DNA from: Bacillota bacterium
Lineage (GTDB): Bacteria; Bacillota; Clostridia; Christensenellales; Christensenellaceae
DNA length: 64,000 bases
Reading direction: 5' to 3'
NCBI GenBank assembly: GCA_023393165.1
Contig: JAEWMJ010000032.1
Location: 1-64,000, forward strand
Both the position numbers and the translations under genes were made by a program. The notes beneath the pieces are model-generated. The model was not told the DNA's origin and did no database searches. It worked only from the letters and a program-made list of their open reading frames with translations. Below, in pieces: positions 17,404 through 26,272 of this stretch (its first letter is position 1; every line of letters starts with the position of its first letter).

Positions 17404-17503
17404 ATGCATCCCCTCCCAAGTTTACACATTATACTCGCGGTCAGAACGTATTACAAGACTTGTATTTTTGCCCATTTTGTGCTATAGTAAATGCGTAAAA
17501 AAG

Positions 17504-17534
17504 AAAAAGAGGACGTTTGAAGCGTCCTCTTTTT
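17504..17534. terminator. Bidirectional terminator
   Basis: Perfect 12-bp stem (17504-17515 with 17523-17534) with an A-run on one side and a T-run on the other. On the minus strand it ends the DUF2975/XRE/DUF4173 operon (stop at 17574). Confidence 0.85.
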
Positions 17535-17573
17535 TATCCGATTATCTCAAGGGTGGTTGGATAACCCGGAAGC

Positions 17574-19124
17574 TTAATCAAAAATCATTATACGATTGGT
17601 TTCCCAATACCTTTCCGCCTTGTCGAAAGCGACGCTGTATTCCTCAAGGAAGGCTTTCGCTTTTTCTCTGCCAATATTGTAATACTGCCAGCTAGCTGCT
17701 TTTTCGACGCCCTCCCTGATATCAACAAGCCTTTTACACAGGAAAAGATGCTCATATTCCAGCTGTCCGCTATCCTCCTGGTCGTTAAAACGCCCGTTTA
17801 TGCCCTTTAACACTTCCGCCTCTATTTTATCCGCATAATAGGGAAGCGCGTCCACGGATAGTTGGGTCAGATAGGGAACGTCGGTACTCTCCTTGCCTAT
17901 CGCAATATTCTGCCGCGCGATAAACGCGTCCGCGTTCATAAAATTGAGGGCCAGATAGCAGACCATGCCCACGACAAATATCCATTTGCCGGCATTGAGC
18001 GCGGGTTTTGCCAGGCTTATGATCAGTACGATAAATACGCCCGCCGTAGCCACCATGAACGCCTGCGTAAAGATCCTGAGGATGCTGAACGAAAAAGCCT
18101 GTTCGTAAAGCGCCATGCGCCAGAAAGCCGATACCAGGATGATTTCCGTCAGCGCGCAAAGCAGCGCCAGCATGAACCTGATCTGCTTATTGTTTTCTTT
18201 TTGAACTATGACCGATTTTTTTACGAGGAACACAATCGCAGCCACGATCACGGCAACCGCAACCAGCTGCCAGAACCCGGTCTGCGCGTATGTCGCATAG
18301 GTATACCCTTCCGGGACGTTTCCCGCAAACAGATAGGCAAACTGCAGGACGCCGAAAACTGCAAGCACAACGTCCACGCATCCGACCAGCAATTTTATCG
18401 CGACGCTGTTGAATTGAATGAGTTTTTCCTGTCTTTCCTGCATGCGGGGCATCCTTGTGTGCAGGGAATAAATGAGGCCCGCCGCGCAGAAGAACAGAAG
18501 GATGCCCACGATTATATTTCCGAACACATCCGCCGCGTTCCAGCCTTTAAATACATTTTGCATGATATCCGAAAACGCAAGGTCCGCGGACATCAGCAGT
18601 GCAATGACGGCGGCCAGTACGGGGATCGTTACCGCGACGCCGATGACCGCGCCTTTTAAGTTGCTTTGTTTTTTATCTTGTCCGGTGGATTTGAATGCGC
18701 CGCCCATGCCCCCGAAAGTATATCCAAACCATACCACATTTGCGTCTTTTACGAAATCAAACGAAAAGAGGGCGTTTTTCTGCCGTTTGAGCATATACCG
18801 GTACTGCGCGCCCACCAGCATGACGATCAGAAATCCGTTTATCGTAAGCAGTATGAGATTGTTGAAAAGCAGGAACGTGACGCCAAGGAGCATAACGGCT
18901 GCCGTTGTAAAAACACTCTCCCTGAGAACGGATAAAAACCGTTTATGAAAAACCGCTGCCATGCTTAAGTAGCATACGGCAGTAAAAACAAGCACATTGA
19001 TTCCCATGGGTATTCCCTTAAAAACGCTGCCGTACAGCAGTATCAAAAACGCTGCGGCGGCAACAACAGAAAATACCAGCATATTCTTTTGTTCGGTCTT
19101 ATTGATTTCATTGGCTGCAACCAT
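17574..19124 (-). CDS. DUF4173-type polytopic membrane protein
   Basis: A 516-residue integral membrane protein with about eleven hydrophobic helices in the first 400 residues and a soluble C-terminal part of about 110 residues. The segment FAYLFAGNVPEGYTYATYAQ followed by GFWQL is the hallmark of the DUF4173 family. Function unknown. It is the last gene of an operon with a DUF2975 membrane protein and a small XRE regulator: the XRE stop and this start are 3 bp apart. The C-terminal part is rich in Asp, Glu and Tyr and may face the cytoplasm or the outside. A sensor, transporter or envelope role is possible but not shown. Confidence 0.82.
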   Translation of the reverse strand: MVAANEINKTEQKNMLVFSVVAAAAFLILLYGSVFKGIPMGINVLVFTAVCYLSMAAVFHKRFLSVLRESVFTTAAVMLLGVTFLLFNNLILLTINGFLIVMLVGAQYRYMLKRQKNALFSFDFVKDANVVWFGYTFGGMGGAFKSTGQDKKQSNLKGAVIGVAVTIPVLAAVIALLMSADLAFSDIMQNVFKGWNAADVFGNIIVGILLFFCAAGLIYSLHTRMPRMQERQEKLIQFNSVAIKLLVGCVDVVLAVFGVLQFAYLFAGNVPEGYTYATYAQTGFWQLVAVAVIVAAIVFLVKKSVIVQKENNKQIRFMLALLCALTEIILVSAFWRMALYEQAFSFSILRIFTQAFMVATAGVFIVLIISLAKPALNAGKWIFVVGMVCYLALNFMNADAFIARQNIAIGKESTDVPYLTQLSVDALPYYADKIEAEVLKGINGRFNDQEDSGQLEYEHLFLCKRLVDIREGVEKAASWQYYNIGREKAKAFLEEYSVAFDKAERYWETNRIMIFD

Positions 19125-19127
19125 TTC

Positions 19128-19340
19128 TTATTCCTCCTCGCTGCTGTATTCCAGCAGGTCTCCCGGACTGCAGTTTAATGCGCGGCAGAGCGCGTTCAGC
19201 GTTGAAAAGCGTATCGCTTTGCATTTGTTGTTCTTCAGGATCGAAAGATTGGCGAGCGAAATATCCACTTTTTCGGAAAGTTCGTTAAGGCTCATTTTTC
19301 TTTTTGCCATCATAACATCCAGATTTACTATTATCGCCAT
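19128..19340 (-). CDS. Small XRE-family (Cro/C1, YozG-like) regulator
   Basis: A 70-residue DNA-binding protein consisting only of a Cro/C1 helix-turn-helix: MMAKRKMSLNELSEKVDIS then LANLSILKNNKCKAIRFSTL and LCRALNCSPGDLLEY. The ATG at 19340 has GGGGAGG five bases upstream; an earlier in-frame start is unnecessary. It sits 15 bp after the DUF2975 gene and 3 bp before DUF4173. This tiny XRE type is typically cotranscribed with DUF2975 proteins in Bacillota, probably as an autoregulator of the operon. The AT-only inverted repeat at 19862-19896, upstream of the operon, is a possible operator. Confidence 0.88.
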   Translation of the reverse strand: MAIIVNLDVMMAKRKMSLNELSEKVDISLANLSILKNNKCKAIRFSTLNALCRALNCSPGDLLEYSSEEE

Positions 19341-19355
19341 AAGTTCCTCCCCCAC

Positions 19356-19802
19356 CTAAACCGTAAGATCTACGTCTTCCTTGTATTCGATCGCTTTCTG
19401 GATCAGGTACGCGAGAATCCGCGCGCAGAATACACCCAGAACGAGTATGATCATGCATAACACCACGGAAAAAGCCGGGATATAAAACATGACGTACCCA
19501 AAATCCAGCGCCAGGAACAGAAGCGACAAGGATAAGTGCTTTAAACGTTTGACGTTTTCAGTAATAAATGCGGTATCACGCCGTACGGTGGCGATGAGCG
19601 CTTTCAGTTCGAAGAAGAACCAGAATATCAGCGCGCCGCCCACATATGAAAATATAAGCGTAGGCGTTAAGTAAACAAAATATGCAATCACCAGATCCTG
19701 GACAAACGGCAATATCACCAGCATGGCGATCACACACGCCATTAAAACGATTAAAGCCGCGTCTATTATCTTCAGCATCAGAATAAAACGTTTATCCTTC
19801 AT
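19356..19802 (-). CDS. DUF2975 membrane protein
   Basis: A 148-residue protein with four predicted transmembrane helices (about 8-32, 38-65, 90-110 and 112-135) and a short acidic tail. The layout and the following small XRE gene identify a DUF2975-type protein. Function is not known; these pairs are common in Bacillota and look like two-part membrane sensor/regulator modules. The ATG at 19802 follows AAAAGGAAGG. First gene of the operon with the XRE regulator and DUF4173. Confidence 0.8.
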   Translation of the reverse strand: MKDKRFILMLKIIDAALIVLMACVIAMLVILPFVQDLVIAYFVYLTPTLIFSYVGGALIFWFFFELKALIATVRRDTAFITENVKRLKHLSLSLLFLALDFGYVMFYIPAFSVVLCMIILVLGVFCARILAYLIQKAIEYKEDVDLTV

Positions 19803-19861
19803 ATAGAACCTTCCTTTTTTTGCTGTTTTATAAGATTATATGTTTAGCATATCCAAATGTC

Positions 19862-19896
19862 AATAAAAATTTATTGTTTATCGATAAATTTTTATT
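19862..19896. promoter_or_regulatory. AT-only inverted repeat upstream of the DUF2975 operon
   Basis: Perfect 13-bp inverted repeat (19862-19874 with 19884-19896) made almost only of A and T, 60 bp before the DUF2975 start. It could be the operator of the XRE protein encoded in the operon; it could also be a chance AT palindrome. Confidence 0.35.
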
Positions 19897-19910
19897 TTTA
19901 TTCTTAAAAT

Positions 19911-19934
19911 AAAAAAGCACGGCGTAAACCGCGC
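19911..19934 (-). terminator. Terminator of the c-di-GMP enzyme gene
   Basis: Stem 19917-19922 with 19929-19934 (one G-T pair), followed on the minus strand by TTTTTT (19916-19911). It is 79 bp after the stop of the GGDEF/HD-GYP gene. Confidence 0.6.
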
Positions 19935-20013
19935 GCAACAGATCATAAATTTTTTTTTACGGTATGACCGCAGAATTATACAGCTTGAAGGGAACTTGAT
20001 AAAAACCTTGAGG

Positions 20014-22248
20014 TTATATTCTGCCTGTTCCCGCTTTTCCGGCGGAAAAATCCGCCTTTTCTTCCTCCAGCACTTCCAGCATGGCGGATGCGATCCGAGG
20101 ATCAAACTGAGTACCGGCATTGTCCGCCAGCTCCTGTTTTGCTTCACATTCGCTCAGCGTTCTTTTATACGGACGAGAATGCGTCATAGAGTCGTACGCG
20201 TCCGCTACCGCAAGGATACGGGATAAAAGGGGGATGTCCTCTCCGGCCAGTCCCTGCGGGTATCCCGTTCCGTCAAAGCGTTCATGGTGGCTCAGGATAT
20301 AATCGGCAATGCCCGCAAGTTCGGGCGCGGACCGCGCGATCCGGTACCCCATTTCAGGATGCTTTTTGATTTCCTGCCATTCATCCGGCGTCAGTTTGCC
20401 GGGCTTTGACAGTATGTTTAGCTGGATGGTTATTTTGCCGATATCGTGCATCATTGCCGCAAGCTCCAGCTCGTCCAGCTTGGCAGGAGGCACGCCCAGT
20501 TTTAAGGCTATCTTAAGGCAATAATGAACCATCCGTTGACCGTGTTCCTGTTCTTCCCAGCTTTTTTCATACAGCGTATTCTTTATAGAATTGATAATAT
20601 AATGGTGAATCTTTTTGCTCTCCGTAAGCTTTGCCCGGTACATATTGTTTTCCGCTTTTTCCATCAACTTGTAAATATCCGCGCTGCCGTCCTTTCTGGT
20701 GGCGTACCCGAGGGAAATGCTCGGAACGATGATTTTGTCGTGGTGCTCCTGGTTTTCCCTGCACATCTCCTGTATTTTCCTTTTAACTTCCTCCGCCTGC
20801 TCCTCATCCGTTTTCGGCAGGCATATCACAAACTCGTCTCCCCCCCAGCGCGCCGCAAAAGCGTACTCAGGACAGCACTTTTTTATAATTGACGCAATCT
20901 CGCGCAGCAGAGAGTCTCCTTTGATATGTCCGAAAAGATCGTTTGTCAGTTTAAGGCCGTTGACGTCCCCCATGATGATGGTAGTGGGCGGGCTATCGTA
21001 TTTCATTACCCGTTTGACTTCTTTTTCGAAATACATGCGGTTGTAAAGCCCTGTCAGCTGGTCGTGGTAACTTAAATATTTGATATCGTCAATATACCGC
21101 TTCTTTTCCGTCTCATCCCTGAAAACCATGACCACGCCGGTCGTATGGCCCTGGGCGTCCTTGATTGGCGCGGCGCTGTCCGCGACATGGCGTTTGGTCA
21201 TATCCCTGGAAGTCAGCACCGCATGGCTTGACAGCATACAAACGCGGTCGGTCAGAAGCGCTTCCTCAACCGGATTCACTATTTCGAGCAGTGGATTTTC
21301 GTGGGCTATGTTGAATACCTCCAGAAAAGGCTTGCCCTGCGCTTCCGTCTGAGTCCATCCCGTCATTTTTTCCGCAGCGGTATTGATGAGCTGGAGCCTT
21401 TGCCTGTTATCCGTTGTGATAACGCCGTCCCCCAGCGACTGCAGCGTGACCCTGAAATATTCTTTCTCGGTATAAAGGGCGTTTTCCATCTTTTTTCGTT
21501 CCGTAATATCCCTTGTCATGATCGCAAACTTTGTTTTGCCGGGTGAAAACGCATGCAGGCTGAAATACTTCTCCAGCTTTGGAGAATAACTCTCCAGACG
21601 GGTTTCCCTGCCAGTGAGTACAACGTCGCGGAACGCGTCCCAAAAATGCTGTTCCAGATTGGGGTAAACTTCCCTCATTGTTCTGCCGGCTAGATCGTCT
21701 TTTTTAATCTCGTTCATGATCTCATACGCCGGGTTTACTTCAATAAATTTGTAGTCGTAAGGCGACCCGTTTTCACCGTAAATGACTTCGCAAAGCACAA
21801 AACCTGCGCGCATGGTGTCAAAGAGCATGCCGTAACGTTCCTCGGTATCGCGCATGGACATCTCGGCAAGTTTTTGTTTTGTGATGTCCACCGAAAAGAA
21901 AAAGAGGTAAGTTTCCTCATCGTTTTTAAAACGCATCGGCTTCTTCTGCGTTAGGATATAATGAACGCAGCCTTTTCCGTCGATATTGGACTCTTCCGTC
22001 GTGATGGACGTAAGGCTTTTAAGCACATGCACATCGTCGGCGCGGAATTTTTCAGCTATTTCTTCAGGCTCAAAATCAAAATCCGTTTTTCCGATCATAT
22101 ATTTTTGCGTTTTGCCCATGAATTTTGCAAAACTTTCATTGACCAGAACAAACCTGCCGTTTTTATCCTTTACGCCCATCAAAGCGTCCATGTTGTCAAA
22201 AACGGCCATCAGCATCTTCTGTGAATCAATAGGAGTTTTTCCCAGCAT
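20014..22248 (-). CDS. PAS-PAS-PAS-GGDEF-HD-GYP c-di-GMP turnover protein
   Basis: A 744-residue cytoplasmic signalling enzyme. Three PAS domains (about 10-130, 135-260, 265-385) precede a GGDEF diguanylate cyclase domain (about 395-550) with an intact RWGGDEF site near 466, and a C-terminal HD-GYP phosphodiesterase domain (about 560-740) with HDIGK near 600 and HHERFDGTGYP. Both making and breaking of c-di-GMP are therefore possible; which dominates cannot be told. There are no membrane helices, so the signal is internal: redox state, a small ligand or a partner. It stands alone, with its own terminator. The ATG at 22248 has GGGGGAG upstream, close to the start. Confidence 0.93.
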   Translation of the reverse strand: MLGKTPIDSQKMLMAVFDNMDALMGVKDKNGRFVLVNESFAKFMGKTQKYMIGKTDFDFEPEEIAEKFRADDVHVLKSLTSITTEESNIDGKGCVHYILTQKKPMRFKNDEETYLFFFSVDITKQKLAEMSMRDTEERYGMLFDTMRAGFVLCEVIYGENGSPYDYKFIEVNPAYEIMNEIKKDDLAGRTMREVYPNLEQHFWDAFRDVVLTGRETRLESYSPKLEKYFSLHAFSPGKTKFAIMTRDITERKKMENALYTEKEYFRVTLQSLGDGVITTDNRQRLQLINTAAEKMTGWTQTEAQGKPFLEVFNIAHENPLLEIVNPVEEALLTDRVCMLSSHAVLTSRDMTKRHVADSAAPIKDAQGHTTGVVMVFRDETEKKRYIDDIKYLSYHDQLTGLYNRMYFEKEVKRVMKYDSPPTTIIMGDVNGLKLTNDLFGHIKGDSLLREIASIIKKCCPEYAFAARWGGDEFVICLPKTDEEQAEEVKRKIQEMCRENQEHHDKIIVPSISLGYATRKDGSADIYKLMEKAENNMYRAKLTESKKIHHYIINSIKNTLYEKSWEEQEHGQRMVHYCLKIALKLGVPPAKLDELELAAMMHDIGKITIQLNILSKPGKLTPDEWQEIKKHPEMGYRIARSAPELAGIADYILSHHERFDGTGYPQGLAGEDIPLLSRILAVADAYDSMTHSRPYKRTLSECEAKQELADNAGTQFDPRIASAMLEVLEEEKADFSAGKAGTGRI

Positions 22249-22755
22249 CCATGCTCCCCCATTTCTGTTGAAAAGTATTAAAAACTAAAATACCGAAAAA
22301 TTACGCGAGAGTGTTTACAGATTTTGGTTTTATTAATATATCGATAGTTTTTTTAAATTCTTTATTGATTTTGTATAATTTGGAACCATAGTTATTTTAT
22401 GGTTCCATTAAGCATAATTAGTTATTTATTTCCATTATAACTTATATTTGAATGATGGCAAGAAAAATACGCAAAATATACTATTTTATGGTAATGTATT
22501 TTATCCGCGCCGTGAGCCTGGTTTCAGGGAAACCGCTATCCCGGCAAATTGATTTCTCCGGCTGCATAATCCTGTGGATACTGGTCAAAGAACGCTGTAT
22601 TCTCGCGGCCGGGATTTCTTTCTTTCTTGCATTAAAATACAATTTATATTATACTTTATGATAAAATATCGCTTAAAATGGCAACATGCAAAAGGCAGCA
22701 TAACAACGGCATTTATTGGAATTATCCATACTTATAAAGATTAAGGAGAAACATT
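22249..22755. other. Divergent intergenic region between the c-di-GMP enzyme and acd
   Basis: 507 bp without a supported gene. A perfect 10-bp inverted repeat (22381-22390 with 22398-22407, TGGAACCATA) lies in the AT-rich left half. The right half (about 22505-22620) is distinctly GC-richer, with a hairpin GGTTTC-AGG-GAAACC near 22520, and lies 140-250 bp before acd, so it may be a structured leader of the acd-etf operon. I could not match it to a known riboswitch. The plus-strand frame 22452-22661 lacks a ribosome binding site. Confidence 0.45.
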
Positions 22756-23910
22756 ATGAATTATTTTCTAACAGAAGAGCAGCAGATGATTCAGGAACTG
22801 GCTGCTAAGATTGCGGATGAAAAAATTGCTCCGATTGCTATTGAATATGACGAACAAGGGAAATTTCCGCACGAAATCGTTAAGATTTTAGCGGCTTCCG
22901 ATCTGTGCGGGGTTTATATTCCGGAAGAATACGGCGGTTTGGGCGGCGGCATATTTGAAATGGCGCTGGTTGTGGAACAGCTCTCCCGCGCGTGCGGCGG
23001 TATCGCCCTTGCTTTTGCGGGAACGGGCCTGGGTATTTTTCCTTTGATCCTCTTCGGCACCGACGAACAGAAAAAGAAATTCCTGCCTGATGTTGCTTCC
23101 GGCAAAAAACTTGCGGCGTTCGGCCTGACCGAAGCAAACGCGGGCAGCGACGCGGCGGGCGTACAGACCACGGCCGTACTGGACGGGGACGAATATGTCC
23201 TGAACGGTACAAAGCAATGGATCACAAACGGCGGCGAAGCCGATATTTATTCCGTTGTCGCGTGCACGAACCGGGCGAAAGGCGCTAGGGGCTTTACCGC
23301 TTTTCTGGTTGAAAAAGGCACCCCGGGTTTCTCCTTTGGCAAGAAAGAAAACAAGATGGGTATCCGGGCGTCGTCAACCGAGGAACTGGTATTTGAAGAC
23401 TGCCGCATCCCAAAAGAAAATCTTCTGGCGCGGGAAGGCATGGGCTTTATCGTAGCCATGAAGACGCTGGACCGCACCCGTCCGGGCGTTGCGGCGCAGG
23501 CGCTTGGAATCGCGCAGGGCGCTTTTGACGAGGCCCTCAAATATTCTACGCAGCGCGTCCAATTTGGAAAACCCATTTGCGAAAATCAGGCGATACAGCA
23601 TATTCTTGCCGATATGGCCATCCAGATCGAAGCGTCCAGGGCGCTGGTGTACCAGACCTGCCGCATGATCGACGCCGGCGAAAAGAATTTTTCCAAGGAG
23701 TCCGCGCTGTGCAAGGTTATGGCTTCGGATATGGCGATGAAGGTGACCACCGACGCTGTCCAGGTCCTTGGCGGTTATGGGTATATGAAGGAATATCCCG
23801 TTGAAAAAAGGATGCGCGACGCCAAGATCACGCAGATCTACGAAGGAACAAATCAGATTCAGAGGAACATTATCGCGCTTGAGCTATTAAAGGAACAGGC
23901 TTCCAAATAA
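22756..23910 (+). CDS. Acyl-CoA dehydrogenase, Etf-linked
   Basis: A 384-residue FAD enzyme of the short-chain acyl-CoA dehydrogenase family (butyryl-CoA dehydrogenase / caffeyl- or acryloyl-CoA reductase type). It interconverts an enoyl-CoA and its saturated acyl-CoA. Visible: FGLTEANAGSDAAG (FAD/substrate loop), QWITNG, the VQVLGGYGYMKEYPVEKRMRD signature and the catalytic base Glu363 in YEGTNQIQR. Start ATG 22756 follows AAGGAG. It is the first gene of a plus-strand operon with etfB and an etfA that carries a ferredoxin domain, as in electron-bifurcating complexes where NADH reduces both the enoyl-CoA and ferredoxin. The natural acyl-CoA cannot be fixed from sequence. Neighbouring crotonase or thiolase genes are absent. 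Confidence 0.94.
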   Translation: MNYFLTEEQQMIQELAAKIADEKIAPIAIEYDEQGKFPHEIVKILAASDLCGVYIPEEYGGLGGGIFEMALVVEQLSRACGGIALAFAGTGLGIFPLILFGTDEQKKKFLPDVASGKKLAAFGLTEANAGSDAAGVQTTAVLDGDEYVLNGTKQWITNGGEADIYSVVACTNRAKGARGFTAFLVEKGTPGFSFGKKENKMGIRASSTEELVFEDCRIPKENLLAREGMGFIVAMKTLDRTRPGVAAQALGIAQGAFDEALKYSTQRVQFGKPICENQAIQHILADMAIQIEASRALVYQTCRMIDAGEKNFSKESALCKVMASDMAMKVTTDAVQVLGGYGYMKEYPVEKRMRDAKITQIYEGTNQIQRNIIALELLKEQASK

Positions 23911-23928
23911 ACCGGCAAATAAAATATA

Positions 23929-23958
23929 AAACGGCTTCAATTCCGGTTGAAGCCGTTT
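23929..23958. other. Intra-operon hairpin between acd and etfB
   Basis: Perfect 12-bp stem AAACGGCTTCAA / TTGAAGCCGTTT with the loop TTCCGG. It is followed by no real T-run, so it is more likely an mRNA processing or stability element, or a weak attenuator that sets acd above etf, than a full terminator. etfB starts 36 bp later. Confidence 0.5.
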
Positions 23959-23994
23959 AAAGTTATTACTAGTGGCATTATTAAGGAGATTATA

Positions 23995-24792
23995 ATGAAC
24001 GTAATCGTATGTATCAAACAAGTCCCCGGCACCACCGAGGTAAAAATGAATAAGGAAACCAATACCATCATCCGCGAAGGCGTTGAAGCCATTATCAATC
24101 CCTTTGACACGTACGCGGTGGAAGAAGCGCTGCGAATCCGTGAAAATGCCGGCGAAGGCAAGGTAACGGTCATGAGCATGGGCATCCCCTCCGTTGCGGA
24201 GCAGCTCAGGGAAACGATCGCGCTGGGCGCGGACGAAGCGGTGCTTCTTTCCGACAGGGCGTTTGCCGGAGCGGACACGCTTGCGACCGCCTACGCGCTT
24301 TCCATGGGGATCAGGAAAGTAGGAGAATACGACCTGGTGATTTGCGGCAAACAGGCCACCGACGGCGACACCGCGCAGGTTGGCCCCAGCCTTGCCGAAA
24401 AACTCGGCGTTCCCCATACCACCTATGTGCGCAGGATCGAAGAAATCAGGGACGGGCATATCCGCTGCCAGCGCCTGACGGACGACGGGTACGAAGTGAT
24501 TGAAATGCCCCTTCCGGCTGTGATCACCGTGGTCAAGGAAATCAACGAACCCCGCCTCCCTTCGCTGAAAGGCATGATGCGGTCCAAAAAGGCAACGATA
24601 CCCGTGTGGACTGCGGACGACGTCGGCGCGGACAAAGAACTTTGCGGACTGAAAGGTTCCCCTACACAGGTTGTGGAGACGTTTATTCCGGTCCACGACG
24701 TAAAGAGCGAGATAATAGAGGGCGAGCCCTCGGAACAGGCGAAAAAACTGGCGGATAAACTGCTCACGATGCAGTTTAAAACGTGCAAGTAA
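23995..24792 (+). CDS. etfB: Electron transfer flavoprotein beta subunit
   Basis: A 265-residue EtfB. It forms a heterodimer with the EtfA encoded 14 bp downstream and passes electrons between NADH, the acyl-CoA dehydrogenase and ferredoxin. Family features: MNVIVCIKQVPGT at the N-terminus, DTYAVEEALRIRE, and the nucleotide/flavin-binding CGKQATDGDTAQVGPSLAE and EMPLPAVITVVKEINEPRLPS segments. In bifurcating Etfs, the beta subunit holds the bifurcating FAD and the NADH site. The start is the ATG at 23995 with AAGGAG six bases upstream; the longer frame from 23947 reads through the hairpin and is rejected. Confidence 0.95.
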   Translation: MNVIVCIKQVPGTTEVKMNKETNTIIREGVEAIINPFDTYAVEEALRIRENAGEGKVTVMSMGIPSVAEQLRETIALGADEAVLLSDRAFAGADTLATAYALSMGIRKVGEYDLVICGKQATDGDTAQVGPSLAEKLGVPHTTYVRRIEEIRDGHIRCQRLTDDGYEVIEMPLPAVITVVKEINEPRLPSLKGMMRSKKATIPVWTADDVGADKELCGLKGSPTQVVETFIPVHDVKSEIIEGEPSEQAKKLADKLLTMQFKTCK

Positions 24793-24806
24793 CGGAGGGA
24801 ATCATA

Positions 24807-26000
24807 ATGGCTGAAATTAAAATAATCATTGAAAAATGTACGGGCTGCAAGCTTTGCGTCAAAGGATGTCCGTTCAATGCGATAAAGGTGGAAGAGAAAA
24901 AAGCGCAGATTCTGGAGAACTGTACCTTGTGCGGCGCATGCGTATCCTCCTGCAAATTCAGCGCGATAGATTTTAAGAAGGACGAGGTCAAATCAGCAGT
25001 GGATCTATCCGCTTATAAGGGCGTTTGGGTATTTGGGGAACAGTCCGGCGACTTCCCCGCGGGCGTGGCGCTGGAGCTTTTGGGCGAAGGCAGCAAACTG
25101 GCTGATCAGCTCGGGGTGGAGCTTTCCGCCGTTCTTTTGGGAGACAACGTTGAAGAGGCGGCAAAAACGCTGGTTGCGTACGGCGCGGACAACGTTTATA
25201 TGGTGGACCATCCTTCCCTGAAAAACTTCAACGACGAGGCTTATGCGGACATTTTTGTCCAGCTGATCCAAACGTACAAGCCGGAGATCGTTCTGATGGG
25301 CGCAAGCACATACGGGCGTTCCCTCGCGCCGCGTGTTTCCTCACGCATCAACACCGGGCTGACCGCGGACTGCACCAAGCTGGAGATAGACCCGGAAAAG
25401 AAGATCCTGCGGCAGACGCGTCCCGCGTTCGGCGGCAATTTGATGGCGACCATCATCTGTCCCAATCACAGGCCGCAGATGTCCACCGTGCGTCCAAAGG
25501 TGATGAAAGCGCTGGAGCCGGATGCAATGAGAACCGGTAATATCATCCGGCCTGATGTAAAGATCCCCGAGGACGTGAAAACCAGGGTAGTGGATATCGT
25601 TTCGGATATCTGCGAAATGGTGAACCTTACCGAGGCGGATATCATCGTTTCGGGCGGCCGCGGCCTGGGAGATCCCAAGAACTTCTCCGTACTGGAAGAA
25701 CTGGCTCATGTGCTGGGCGGCGCTGTCGGCGCTTCGCGCGCGGCTGTGGACGCAGGATGGATCGAATACAGGCACCAGGTGGGACAAACAGGCAAGACCG
25801 TTGGTCCCAAGGTGTATTTTGCCTGCGGCATCTCGGGCGCGGTGCAGCATCTCGCCGGAATGTCTTCCTCCGATACGATCATCGCGATCAACAAGAACCC
25901 CGACGCGCCGATTTTCAAGGTCGCCACGTTCGGCATCGTGGGCGACGTGCTCCAGGTGGTCCCCGCGCTGACGGCTGAGTTTAAGGCTAGGCTGGGATAG
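24807..26000 (+). CDS. etfA: Electron transfer flavoprotein alpha subunit with N-terminal 2[4Fe-4S] ferredoxin domain
   Basis: A 397-residue EtfA with an extra ferredoxin domain (1-60) holding two four-cysteine clusters: Cys11, 14, 17, 21 and Cys39, 42, 45, 49. The Etf alpha body follows, with the FAD-binding region SGGRGLGDPKNFSVLEELA and VGASRAAVDAGW, then GQTGKTVGPKVYFACGISGAVQH. The same architecture is known from CarE of the bifurcating caffeyl-CoA reductase complex of Acetobacterium woodii and from other bifurcating Acd-Etf enzymes, so I infer that this operon couples NADH oxidation to reduction of ferredoxin and an enoyl-CoA. The ATG at 24807 follows GGAGGG. A double hairpin terminator follows. 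Confidence 0.94.
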   Translation: MAEIKIIIEKCTGCKLCVKGCPFNAIKVEEKKAQILENCTLCGACVSSCKFSAIDFKKDEVKSAVDLSAYKGVWVFGEQSGDFPAGVALELLGEGSKLADQLGVELSAVLLGDNVEEAAKTLVAYGADNVYMVDHPSLKNFNDEAYADIFVQLIQTYKPEIVLMGASTYGRSLAPRVSSRINTGLTADCTKLEIDPEKKILRQTRPAFGGNLMATIICPNHRPQMSTVRPKVMKALEPDAMRTGNIIRPDVKIPEDVKTRVVDIVSDICEMVNLTEADIIVSGGRGLGDPKNFSVLEELAHVLGGAVGASRAAVDAGWIEYRHQVGQTGKTVGPKVYFACGISGAVQHLAGMSSSDTIIAINKNPDAPIFKVATFGIVGDVLQVVPALTAEFKARLG

Positions 26001-26013
26001 CCGCTTCTTCTTT

Positions 26014-26099
26014 ACCTTTCTTTTTAAAAAAAGAAAGGTAACCAAAGAAAACTAAAACAATTTGCAAAATAAAACCGCTTTTTTAATAGCGGTTTTTTG
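26014..26099 (+). terminator. Two consecutive hairpins ending the acd-etfBA operon
   Basis: First hairpin: perfect 13-bp stem 26014-26026 with 26029-26041. Second: AAAACCGC (26071-26078) with GCGGTTTT (26089-26096) followed by a T-run, a standard intrinsic terminator. Confidence 0.85.
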
Positions 26100-26147
26100 T
26101 TAATTCCAAGCTAAATGAAAAAATGGCATATTACTATCTTATCCCAC

Positions 26148-26269
26148 GAAGGTTGCTGAAAAGCCCAAATACAAGGCATTTTGAGCATTGCGACGCAAGC
26201 GTAGTTAAGCCTACGCTGAGGAGAAAGCGGAAAAATAACGCAGTAGTTGGGCTTTCTCAGCAGCCTGAG
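26148..26269. repeat. Dispersed palindromic element, copy C
   Basis: 122 bp, the best preserved full copy. Ends GGTTGCTGAAAAGCCCAA and TTGGGCTTTCTCAGCAGCC; inner hairpin AGCGTAG / CTACGCT; conserved CAAGGCATTTTGAGCATTG and GCGGAAAAATAACGCAGTAG. Its right end is 3 bp from the stop codon of the small gene at 26273-26443. Confidence 0.9.
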
Positions 26270-26272
26270 AAT

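Noticed and set aside
22452..22661. 69-codon plus-strand frame before acd
   Set aside because: No ribosome site, and it overlaps a hairpin-rich leader.
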